A stretch of 64,000 nt of DNA. Origin: Candidatus Bipolaricaulota bacterium. GTDB taxonomy: Bacteria > Bipolaricaulota > Bipolaricaulia > UBA7950 > UBA9294. The notes under the pieces were generated by a model. The model was given only the letters and a program-made list of their open reading frames with translations, had not been told where the DNA came from and did no database searches. A program made the position numbers and the translations under genes. The DNA is taken from contig JANQEA010000043.1 in assembly GCA_028278555.1 (NCBI GenBank), positions 145,928 through 209,927 on the forward strand, given 5' to 3'. Below, in pieces: positions 7,192 through 15,049 of this stretch; position 1 is the first letter of the stretch, and every line of letters starts with the position of its first letter.

Positions 7192-8472
7192 ATGGCCACT
7201 CCCTGCGTCATCCTATTCGTCTTGGACGGCCTACGCCGTGATGCAGTGACTCCATCGACGACACCGTTCCTCCAGAGCCGGTGCGAGCAGGGCGTGTCGT
7301 TTGAGGGGCTCCGATCTGTCTTCCCCTCATCCACGCGCGTCTGTGCAGCGACTGTGGCTACGGGAAGCCATCCGGGTGAGCACGGGATCACTGAGAACGA
7401 GATGCTGGTCGAGCATCGCGGACAACGAGATATCGTGTCATGCGCCGATGCCAGCTACCTATCCAGGCTTCCACGCCATGCCACAGGCACAATCCTTGAG
7501 AAGCCAACTTTCGGGCAGAGGCTGGCGGCCGAGAAGAAGCGCTTCCTCTCAGCATGCTCCGGCTCAAGCGGGACCACATACCTGACAAACCCTGCCGGCA
7601 TGGGTGCTTGTGTGAACTGGGAGACGGCATGGCCCGAAGAGGTGCGAGCGGAGATCGCGAACAGCGTCGGCTTCCCTACCCATGGTTCGTCCACAGATGC
7701 CAAGAACGGCTTCATCCTCGACGTAGCGACGCAGGCTTTCGAGCAAACTCAGGCACCTGATGTTTGCCTCTTGTGGTTCACTGAGCCTGACGAGGCTCAG
7801 CACACGTATGGTATTGGGTCTCCATCGGCGGTTGATCAGCTCCGCCTGCTCGATCAGAGGATTGAGGCATTCCACGCTTGGCTTCTGGTTCGATTCCCCA
7901 GGCGTTCCTTTGTGTTCGTAGCGTTCTCTGATCACGGTTGCGTCACACCGCTCGGCGAGGTTGATCCGATCAGTGAACTCATAGCGGCTGGTCTGAAGTC
8001 GTCGACGGACTCACAGGACGTCTTGTTCGTGAGCAACAGCTTCTTCTTGGCAGACGATGCCCTAGTCTCTCCGCTGTCTAGGTTTCTCGCCAACGCGGAT
8101 TGGGTCGACCGCGTGTTTGTGAGAGATGACGTATGGAGGGATGAACTCCCCGTTTCCAGACTTTCGGATGCGAGGTGCAATCACCCAAGGGCTGCGCAGA
8201 TCATGGTCTCGTATTCCACGTGCTCAGATCCCTCAGACTACGGAGTACCTGGAGCCTGCCGGATAACAGGGAATCGATCGTCGCACGGGTCTATGAGCGA
8301 CTATGAGATGAACGTGCCTCTTTTTGCTTGGGGAACCGATATCCGGACCCCAGCGAGGAAACACGTGTCAGCCGATCTGACTGACATCGCACCTGCCGTA
8401 CTTGCGCTGCTCGGAATCGGAGCTGATTCGCCCGGGCGTCTCCCCCTTCGCTCACTCCTAAGGACCGACTAG
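7192..8472 (+). CDS. Alkaline-phosphatase-superfamily phosphodiesterase / nucleotide pyrophosphatase
   Basis: A 426-residue cytosolic-looking enzyme (no signal peptide) of the type I phosphodiesterase/NPP branch. Two-metal ligands can be traced: D12 in LDGLRRD, the nucleophile Thr48 in FPSSTRV, D200 and H204 in EPDEAQHTYG, D247-H248 in SDHG, and H365 in RSSHGSM. SHPGEHGI matches the usual G-x-P-x-x-H-G-I pattern. Family members hydrolyse nucleotide pyrophosphates, phosphodiesters or phosphonates; the substrate here cannot be told. Cys51 replaces the Asn normally three residues after the nucleophile. It sits in the island after the dehydrogenase-like gene and converges on the two-TM gene, whose stop overlaps its own. 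Confidence 0.8.
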   Translation: MATPCVILFVLDGLRRDAVTPSTTPFLQSRCEQGVSFEGLRSVFPSSTRVCAATVATGSHPGEHGITENEMLVEHRGQRDIVSCADASYLSRLPRHATGTILEKPTFGQRLAAEKKRFLSACSGSSGTTYLTNPAGMGACVNWETAWPEEVRAEIANSVGFPTHGSSTDAKNGFILDVATQAFEQTQAPDVCLLWFTEPDEAQHTYGIGSPSAVDQLRLLDQRIEAFHAWLLVRFPRRSFVFVAFSDHGCVTPLGEVDPISELIAAGLKSSTDSQDVLFVSNSFFLADDALVSPLSRFLANADWVDRVFVRDDVWRDELPVSRLSDARCNHPRAAQIMVSYSTCSDPSDYGVPGACRITGNRSSHGSMSDYEMNVPLFAWGTDIRTPARKHVSADLTDIAPAVLALLGIGADSPGRLPLRSLLRTD

Positions 8473-10439
8473 AGTCTCCGAACGTCCTCGTCGGTCGGAT
8501 ACATGCAGTCCCGGTTCTGAATCCTGTAGACGTAGGATCCAGCGGCCAAGTCGCGGATTCGCCTCAGGCTGCCAGGTGGAGCCGCGGGGGCCGGGTCCGT
8601 TAGCTCTTTCAGAAGGCCAACAATTGCTGCCTGCGTCGCGCGGGCGGCGCAGTTCGTCGTGCGATCGTCGCGGTCGTAGTGTGGTATTCCGTTTGCTCCA
8701 CAAGCATCCGGTGGCAGCCCAATGCCGAGCACAATCACAACCTTCGGGCCTGCCGCACCAAACACTTGGGCGACATGGAATCCGCCTACAGGGTTCTGAG
8801 CAGTAGCATGTTGCGAGATTTCGGCTCGGAGGGCAGCTACGTCGGCCTGAAGTGTGCCCACTCCGGCAGGGAGCCCTATCAGCCGCCTCGCGTAGTCATT
8901 CTGTTCCGGTGTTCCGATGAGTACAGTTTCCTCTGCTCCCGTGAAGAACTCCTCAATCTCAGGGTCGGTGGGCTCTCCAGTAACAACATCCCAAACTGAA
9001 TCATCTCGGGTCTCGATCGCAACGTCTTTAGCCAGTGAGTACCGCACAATCAAGTCGATTGCACGGCAAGCCTCGGAAAGCTGGATGTGGTCTTGAAACG
9101 CCTTGTGTGCATCTCTCTCCGCTTGATCCTGATAGTCTCTATGGGCTCGTCCGATGACAATCCGAGTCGTTGAGCCAGCAGCCGGCGGCGGACCTGGCGG
9201 TGCGTTTGGATCAACTGCCTGGGGAGCATCGCGGTTGAACCCTGCGGCGAGGTTGCCGTGGTCCTGCAGGAGGACCTGCGGGTCCGCACCGTCGGCAGGT
9301 ATGGCAAGCCGCGTAATCGCAAATGGGAGAGACAGCCTGTTTGAATACCAGTAGGTCGTCTGCAATGGCTCACCCTGCAAGTCGGCGGCGGAGCGTACAG
9401 CCAAGTGGGCGAAGACCTCACACGATGCCTTAGTGCCCTCTCTATGGAGGCCAGCCAATACCACCTGTACTGCGCGCCCGGTCCAATTCGGGTCGCCCGC
9501 ACACCTATGCCTCCTTTCGCGAATCCGATTGAGGACTCGTCGTGGAAGCCATCTTGGCTCAGCGCAACAGAAGAGGAGCCCCGTCCTGTCCATCGCTTGC
9601 TCGGCGTTCTCATTTTCCCAGAATACCTGGAATGATCGCTTGGTTCTTGCGAGGATCACCTCTGACGTGCTGAGCGTGAATCGAAGGGGCGGATAGCCTC
9701 CCCAGAAGCGTGAGTACGAGCGTACTATCTCAGCAGACAGCGGATTCGTGTCGCTTCCGCCAGCGCAAACAACTGACCGCCCTCTGCGCTTGACCTTCCC
9801 TTCAACCACAGAGACCCCTGTTGCACCGAGTGGATACTTCCGCATTGCGGGGAGCAGCTCACCAGCGCTCGGCCGCATGTGTCGGGCAGCGACATGGGCC
9901 AGTCGGCAGAGATAGTGGAGGTCATTGCCGCTTGCGCACTTCAGCGACTTGAGGTTTCGCGTCCTCTTGAGAGCCGTCTTCGGATGCTGCAGTTCCACGA
10001 TGTGTTGCTGGTCCTTGCCGACTACGAACAGGGGCGGCCGACTGCGTCGAAACAGAAGCCGGAGGATGCTCTCATTCAGTGCGATGCGAGAGGCAGGCGC
10101 TCGCAGTCGGAACCACAAGGGTACCTCTCGCGGAATCCTGTAGTACTTCCAAGTAGACAGCCAGTAGATCCCCGCGATCGCGAGGAGCCCGATGACAGCC
10201 GCCACGGCTATGCTCCAAGCCGGTGGGGTGCCTGGGAGACGCCAGTTCCGAATGGCCTCGACTGCGACAAGCACTAGCGATGCGGCGACAACTCCCCACG
10301 ACGCCGCGCGAATGATGGTCTTCTCCGCGCTCTCTCGGCTCTGCTCCTCGAACGTTCTTCGGGCCAACGTTCCCCCCTTGCCTCTCGGTGAGTGATTCAC
10401 CAGTCTACCAAGCTCCCAGTTTGCCGTGAAGTCTGTCAT
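8469..10439 (-). CDS. Large two-TM protein of unknown family
   Basis: A 656-residue protein from ATG 10439; a GTG eight codons upstream (10463) is an alternative, and neither has a clear ribosome-binding site. After a basic N-terminus there are two hydrophobic segments, about residues 46-63 and 75-94. About 560 soluble residues follow, probably cytoplasmic. These contain VVCAGGSDTNPLSAEIV, a proline-rich linker (DPNAPPGPPPAAG) and VLIGTPEQNDYARRLIG. The two glycine/asparagine strings resemble each other and might mark nucleotide- or ligand-binding loops. I do not recognise the family. Two TM helices with a big sensor or effector body is a layout seen in several defence and signalling proteins, which is inference only. 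Its 3' end overlaps the phosphodiesterase gene by four bases. Confidence 0.65.
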   Translation of the reverse strand: MTDFTANWELGRLVNHSPRGKGGTLARRTFEEQSRESAEKTIIRAASWGVVAASLVLVAVEAIRNWRLPGTPPAWSIAVAAVIGLLAIAGIYWLSTWKYYRIPREVPLWFRLRAPASRIALNESILRLLFRRSRPPLFVVGKDQQHIVELQHPKTALKRTRNLKSLKCASGNDLHYLCRLAHVAARHMRPSAGELLPAMRKYPLGATGVSVVEGKVKRRGRSVVCAGGSDTNPLSAEIVRSYSRFWGGYPPLRFTLSTSEVILARTKRSFQVFWENENAEQAMDRTGLLFCCAEPRWLPRRVLNRIRERRHRCAGDPNWTGRAVQVVLAGLHREGTKASCEVFAHLAVRSAADLQGEPLQTTYWYSNRLSLPFAITRLAIPADGADPQVLLQDHGNLAAGFNRDAPQAVDPNAPPGPPPAAGSTTRIVIGRAHRDYQDQAERDAHKAFQDHIQLSEACRAIDLIVRYSLAKDVAIETRDDSVWDVVTGEPTDPEIEEFFTGAEETVLIGTPEQNDYARRLIGLPAGVGTLQADVAALRAEISQHATAQNPVGGFHVAQVFGAAGPKVVIVLGIGLPPDACGANGIPHYDRDDRTTNCAARATQAAIVGLLKELTDPAPAAPPGSLRRIRDLAAGSYVYRIQNRDCMYPTDEDVRRL

Positions 10440-10699
10440 GACTACCGTCTGCTGCTTGAGCACAGGTCGCGGCGCCGTGCGAAGGATCGAGTTAGCGAGT
10501 ACGTCCTCCGCACGAACCGCGTATCACATCACGAGGCTTGATGCTTCGACCCTCTCAATCCCTGATGTTCGTAGCTCCAACCTCGGGGGCCAGCATCACA
10601 CTCAAACCGTTTCGCGGCTGCCGGGGGCTCCCAACCAGCGGTATTGCCCTTCCTCATCGTGTATCGTCGGGAGCAGTGGCAGCCACGGAGGAGGGTCTG
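10440..10699. other. Right boundary of the island
   Basis: About 260 bases between the divergent two-TM gene and the M24 peptidase gene. No coherent frame, tRNA or long repeat shared with the left boundary was found. GGAGGAGGG at 10687-10695 is the ribosome-binding site of the downstream housekeeping gene, so native sequence resumes by there. Confidence 0.4.
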
Positions 10700-11812
10700 A
10701 TGGACTACTCAGCACGCCGAGACCTACTGCTCGAAGGGAAAGACGTCGACGCATTTCTGATCTTCGATCTGGATCGGACGATGCCGCGGGAGATGGATCG
10801 GCCGAACATGCAGTACCTCTCGGGCTACGACGGGGAGGGGGCGCTGCTGATCACGGCGGCGGAGACGGTGATCCTGACGGACTCGCGATACCTGGAGCAG
10901 GCGGAGAAACAGGTGCCGGAACTGCCGCTGATCCACGCCGAACTGAAGTACTACGACGAGCTGACCCAAGCGATCCGGGATCGTGGTCTGAAACGGATCG
11001 GCTACGCGGCGTGGCGGACGACCGATTACGTCCTCCGGCGACTGTCGGAGATCCCGGGGACGGAGTGGATCCCGTTCGAGGACCCGGTGACGGAGCAGCG
11101 CGCGGTGAAGGACGCCGATGAGTTGACGGCCCTCCGTGAGGCGATCCGCCTTGCTGAAGAGGCGCTCGCCCATCTGCGCGACACGGTCGAGGTCGGGATG
11201 AACGAGGTCGACATCGCAGCGGCCCTTTCCGCGAAGCTCCGCGAGTTCGGCTCGCAGCGGGTTGCGTTCGGGCCGACGGTCGCCTCGGGACCGAACTCGG
11301 CACTGCCGCACTACCGCCCGTCGCTCAATCCGCGGGTACTCGAACCGGGCGACTTCCTCCTGATCGACTACGGCGCGGTCGTCGACGGCTACGTCTCGGA
11401 CATCACGCGTACGTTCGTTGTCGGCGAGGCAAGCGAAACTCAACGCGAGATCTACGCGCTTGTCCTCGAGTCGCTCCAAGTCGGCATCGACGCGATCCGC
11501 GCCGGGATCCCGGGCGATATCCCGCACGAGGCATCGAAGCGAGTCATCCTCGACTCACCGTACGCGGAGCACATCTTCCTCTCGCCGCTCGGCCACGGCG
11601 TCGGCCTCGAGGTGCACGAGCTGCCGAAGATGGGGCTGAACAAAGGCGAGATCCTCGAGCCGGAGATGGTTGTGACGGTCGAGCCGGGGATCTACATCCC
11701 CGGAACCGGGGGCGTGCGGATCGAGGATACGGTCCGTGTGACGGAATCCGGCTGCGAGCTACTGACGAGCTTCCCGAAGGACACGCTGATCACGGTTGGG
11801 GGAGCCAACTAG
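10700..11812 (+). CDS. pepP: M24 family Xaa-Pro aminopeptidase/dipeptidase
   Basis: A 370-residue pita-bread-fold metallopeptidase removing N-terminal residues next to proline. An N-terminal creatinase-like domain (about 1-125) precedes the catalytic domain. Metal ligands are visible in LLIDYGAVVDGYVSDITRT (two Asp), GHGVGLEVHE (His), TVEPGIY (Glu) and RIEDTV (Glu). ATG 10700 follows a strong GGAGGAGGG; an in-frame upstream ATG would add 54 implausible residues. High-GC codon use shows a return to the host block. It converges with the TlpA-like gene, with a 35-base gap and no clear hairpin. Confidence 0.9.
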   Translation: MDYSARRDLLLEGKDVDAFLIFDLDRTMPREMDRPNMQYLSGYDGEGALLITAAETVILTDSRYLEQAEKQVPELPLIHAELKYYDELTQAIRDRGLKRIGYAAWRTTDYVLRRLSEIPGTEWIPFEDPVTEQRAVKDADELTALREAIRLAEEALAHLRDTVEVGMNEVDIAAALSAKLREFGSQRVAFGPTVASGPNSALPHYRPSLNPRVLEPGDFLLIDYGAVVDGYVSDITRTFVVGEASETQREIYALVLESLQVGIDAIRAGIPGDIPHEASKRVILDSPYAEHIFLSPLGHGVGLEVHELPKMGLNKGEILEPEMVVTVEPGIYIPGTGGVRIEDTVRVTESGCELLTSFPKDTLITVGGAN

Positions 11813-11847
11813 CTGACTAGCTCAGGCCTGCCGCCTCCGCTGTTCGT

Positions 11848-12729
11848 CTAGAGCCAGCGGGCGACGAGTTCGATCGACAGCCCGGTCGGCGAGCCAGAGA
11901 AGCGGATCACGCCGTGCTTGTCGATCAGGAAGGCGTGCGGCGTCCCCTTGACGCCGTAGGCAGTCCGCGTCGGTCGCGTGGAATCGTGCTCGTGGACGAC
12001 CGTAAGACCTTCGTACTCGCTGCTTCCAAAAAGCGGCGAAACGCTTGCGGGGTCTCGATCGAGGACGATGACGATGACGACCACCCCCGTGGCCTCGAAG
12101 TGTGCTTCCAACTCGACGAGGTGGGGGAGCGTCGCGATGCAGCCCGAGCAGGTTCCGAAGAAGAAGTCGATGACGACGACCTGACCGAGATACTCCGACA
12201 GCCTGGCGATGTCGCCGTCGAGCGTCGGGAGGGCGAAGTCGGGCGCCCGATTCCCGACCGCATTCCCAACAGGCGCCGAACTCGGGGATGGTGCCGGCGT
12301 GGAGGGAGCGGAGGCGCTTGGCATTGTGCTGCCGCGTCGCCCGAGCGTGCTCAGGTCGATCCGCTTCGACGTGATATGGGACGCGCCGCCGTTGTCGACG
12401 ACGACGAGGGAGACCTCGTACTCATCGACCCGCGGATACGTGTGCTCCACCTCGGCGCCCGTTCCGGAGGTCCCGTCGCCGAAGAGCCACTGATACGAGA
12501 CGATCGTCCCGTCCGAGTCGGCGGAGGGGGTTGCATCGAAGAGGACCGTCGTCGATCCGCCGCCGTCGGCGAGGTAGGCGTTGAATGCAGCGACCGGCAT
12601 CGCATTCGAGGTTGTGGTGGACTGTGTAGTCGGCGGCGGGTCGTCGTCCCGTTGCGCGACGGCCGGCGCGGCGAACGCGAGCAGGAGTCCGAGGACGACA
12701 AGCATGATTCCCCATCGGTGTTCCGTCAT
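11848..12729 (-). CDS. PKD-domain plus TlpA/thioredoxin-like secreted protein
   Basis: A 293-residue exported protein. The N-terminus has a basic head and the hydrophobic stretch MLVVLGLLLAFAAPAVA, a signal peptide. A PKD domain follows (about 45-130; FGDGTSGTG and HTYPRVDEYEV), then a Ser/Pro/Ala linker. The C-terminal TlpA/ResA-type thioredoxin fold begins at APDFALPTLDG and carries the redox pair in GTCSGC, with the cis-Pro region in GVKGTPHAF. Role: thiol reduction or oxidation outside the membrane. ATG 12729 is favoured over a GTG five codons upstream because GAGGGA lies seven bases before it. The PKD-thioredoxin combination is unusual. Confidence 0.85.
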   Translation of the reverse strand: MTEHRWGIMLVVLGLLLAFAAPAVAQRDDDPPPTTQSTTTSNAMPVAAFNAYLADGGGSTTVLFDATPSADSDGTIVSYQWLFGDGTSGTGAEVEHTYPRVDEYEVSLVVVDNGGASHITSKRIDLSTLGRRGSTMPSASAPSTPAPSPSSAPVGNAVGNRAPDFALPTLDGDIARLSEYLGQVVVIDFFFGTCSGCIATLPHLVELEAHFEATGVVVIVIVLDRDPASVSPLFGSSEYEGLTVVHEHDSTRPTRTAYGVKGTPHAFLIDKHGVIRFSGSPTGLSIELVARWL

Positions 12730-12809
12730 GTGCAGATCCCTCACTTCCGAGGGCCATTCTACTGCATCCTGACAAAGGGATCGTCGGGGCCGAATAGGGC
12801 GGCCAGGGG

Positions 12810-13991
12810 CTAGGGATTACCCTCTTCTGGCGCCTCGGGCAGGCGCGGCCGAGTGTCGATCGGCTCGGCATCGGGGAGCTCTCTCGTCTCCCCGCCGAGG
12901 TCCTTGAACCGCCGGAGGGAGGGCATCAGACGCGACTGGAGGGACGCCATTGCCTGGTTGTACGTCTCGACGGACTTCCCGAGGTTCTTTCCGTGGCTCG
13001 CCAAGTGCGAGAGGAAGGTGACGATCCGATCGTGAAGTTGCCGCCCTTCGCTGGCGATCGCCTCGGCGTTCTCGGCGACCTGCTGCTGCTGCCAGCCGAA
13101 CGCGACGGCGCGGAGGAGTGCGAGGAGCGTTACCGGCGAGGCGACGAGGATATGCTGCCGGATTCCGTACTCGAGGAGCTCGGGATCCTTCTCGAACGCG
13201 GCCGAGAGGGCCGATTCAAACGGGACGAACATGACGACGAGTTCCGGTGCCCGGTCGAACTGCGCCCAATACTGCTTCCGCGAGAGATCCTGGATTCGTG
13301 AGCGCATCGCCCGCACGTGCTCGTCGAGCTTCGCCGACCGTCGATCGCCTTCGGCCTGCATCGCATCGAGGTAGGCAGTCGCCGATGCCTTTGCGTCGAC
13401 CGGGAGAATGCCGCCGCTCGGGAGGCGGACGATCATGTCAGGGCGCCCCTCGTCGGTCGTCGTCTGCTCGTCGAAGTCGACGTGGGGGGACATGCCGGCC
13501 AGCTCGACGACACGGCGGAGCTGGAGTTCACCCCATCGGCCGCGGGCGGTCGGAGACTTGAGCGCCTGCTCGAGCGAGACGGTTGTCCGCTGGAGCTGCG
13601 ACTGCGCCTCGCCGAGGGCTCGGAGCTGCTCGCCGAGCTTCCCGTATGCGCCCTCGCGCTTCGTCTCGAGGGCACGGACCTGTTGATCCATCGTGTCGAG
13701 CTTCTGAGTCAGCGGATCGACGAGGACCTTCAGCTCTCGCTGTGCGTGGGTGAGGAACTGCTGCGAGTTCGACGAGAGGGACTGGCTCGCCAGCGCGGTG
13801 AACGCCTCGCGGAGCTTCCCCTCGGCAGTCTCGGTCCATTCGGACTTCTCCCGTGCGACGCGAAGCTCCTCTTCGAGCCGCGCACCGGCGATCCTCAGAT
13901 CGGAGACTCGTCGGGCTGCACGGAGCCACGAGAGCGCCCACCCGAGGATGAGGCCGAACACGAGGCCGACGACGAGATAGATCCACTCCAT
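12810..13991 (-). CDS. rmuC: DNA recombination protein RmuC
   Basis: A 393-residue RmuC family protein. An N-terminal membrane anchor (about residues 4-22) precedes a long coiled coil (about 30-130). The conserved nuclease-like RmuC domain follows, with GRWGELQLRRVVELAG, DMIVRLPSGG and VDAKAS. In E. coli RmuC limits inversions at short repeats and the domain resembles PD-(D/E)XK nucleases. ATG 13991 is preceded by AAGGAGG. It lies downstream of the THEP1-fusion gene on the same strand, 56 bases apart. Confidence 0.92.
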   Translation of the reverse strand: MEWIYLVVGLVFGLILGWALSWLRAARRVSDLRIAGARLEEELRVAREKSEWTETAEGKLREAFTALASQSLSSNSQQFLTHAQRELKVLVDPLTQKLDTMDQQVRALETKREGAYGKLGEQLRALGEAQSQLQRTTVSLEQALKSPTARGRWGELQLRRVVELAGMSPHVDFDEQTTTDEGRPDMIVRLPSGGILPVDAKASATAYLDAMQAEGDRRSAKLDEHVRAMRSRIQDLSRKQYWAQFDRAPELVVMFVPFESALSAAFEKDPELLEYGIRQHILVASPVTLLALLRAVAFGWQQQQVAENAEAIASEGRQLHDRIVTFLSHLASHGKNLGKSVETYNQAMASLQSRLMPSLRRFKDLGGETRELPDAEPIDTRPRLPEAPEEGNP

Positions 13992-14047
13992 GGGACGTGC
14001 CTCCTTGGCGAGAGTCGGCCCACTGTAACGGCAAAGCTAGGAGAGAC

Positions 14048-15046
14048 TCAAGGAGTGTCCTCTGCCAGATCGACCGTCCCTGACTCCCCGGTCGTTCCGC
14101 GGAGGTAGTGCCCACGGGCGCCGTCGATCCGGAGGAGGACGTAGTCTGGGTCGGACGGGCCGTCGGGCCAATCGTCACGCCATTCATCCTGCCAGAGCGA
14201 CTCCTCGCGCTCCGGATCGACGATGACGTGAGCGAGGCCGTGGATCGCTGCGTAGTTGAAGCGTCCGGAGTCGACGAACAGGACCGTGACGTGGGGATCG
14301 GCCTCGATCTGTGCGACCTTCCGCGAGGCACGAGAGGTGGCGAACCAGAGCCGGTTCGCTTCGCGGTCGACGAGGCGCATCGGGCGCGACTGAGGGTACT
14401 GATCCTGGCAGAGGGTGACGAGGAGCGGAAACGGGAGCGAGTCGACGATCTCCCAGAACGTCTGAACACCGGCTGGGCTCGCCACGCTTTCATCGAGCGC
14501 CTTCTTGGCGTGGAAGACGACGGGCGTTTCGATCTCGAACATCTGGACAACGTCGTCGACGAACTCCTCGCGGACGAGGAGGACCGGGACGACGTCCGAA
14601 GCGAGGAGTCTCTTCACGGAGGCCGCATGGCCTCCGCCGCCGAGCTCGAGCCGACCGACCTCGTCGATGAAGACGACGGAGGTCTCGTCGAGCGCGGCAG
14701 CCACGGCGCGCTCGGCCATCGCAAGGCCGTTCTCGGAGAGGAAGAACCGGCCGACCTGAACCCCGCCCGGGTCGAGCCCGGCGAACGGATGGGTCGTGTT
14801 GCTCGCGAGATCGATCAGCGAGTAGCCGACCGTTTCGTCGCCCTCAAGCTTCCTCGGTGCGAGGAACCCGCCGACCCGGACTTCGGATTGTCGCAGGAGT
14901 GAGAGGAGCCGGAGGCCGGTCGCCGTCTTCCCGGACTCGATCCCGCCGACGAGAAGGACGGGCCGGATCGGCACGCGGCCGCCGACCTGCGCGAGAATCT
15001 GGTTGAGCAACCCCTTCAGCGGCGAGGTCCGGCGCGGCTCCATCAT
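14048..15046 (-). CDS. THEP1-type NTPase fused to a PNPOx-like split-barrel domain
   Basis: A 332-residue two-domain protein. Residues 27-200 form a THEP1/NTPase_1 P-loop enzyme with Walker A GGIESGKTAT, Walker B FIDEVGRLEL and VLLVREEF. Residues 205-320 resemble the pyridoxamine-phosphate-oxidase/general-stress-protein-26 split barrel (LWFATSRASRKVAQI, HVTVLFVDSG). The NTPase family hydrolyses NTPs, and the barrel usually binds FMN, F420 or heme. I infer a flavin-linked regulatory or salvage role, but the pairing itself is what the sequence shows. Two ATGs (15046, 15043) are possible; TAGGAG lies directly upstream. The PLP-enzyme gene ends three bases before. Confidence 0.75.
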   Translation of the reverse strand: MMEPRRTSPLKGLLNQILAQVGGRVPIRPVLLVGGIESGKTATGLRLLSLLRQSEVRVGGFLAPRKLEGDETVGYSLIDLASNTTHPFAGLDPGGVQVGRFFLSENGLAMAERAVAAALDETSVVFIDEVGRLELGGGGHAASVKRLLASDVVPVLLVREEFVDDVVQMFEIETPVVFHAKKALDESVASPAGVQTFWEIVDSLPFPLLVTLCQDQYPQSRPMRLVDREANRLWFATSRASRKVAQIEADPHVTVLFVDSGRFNYAAIHGLAHVIVDPEREESLWQDEWRDDWPDGPSDPDYVLLRIDGARGHYLRGTTGESGTVDLAEDTP

Positions 15047-15049
15047 CTC

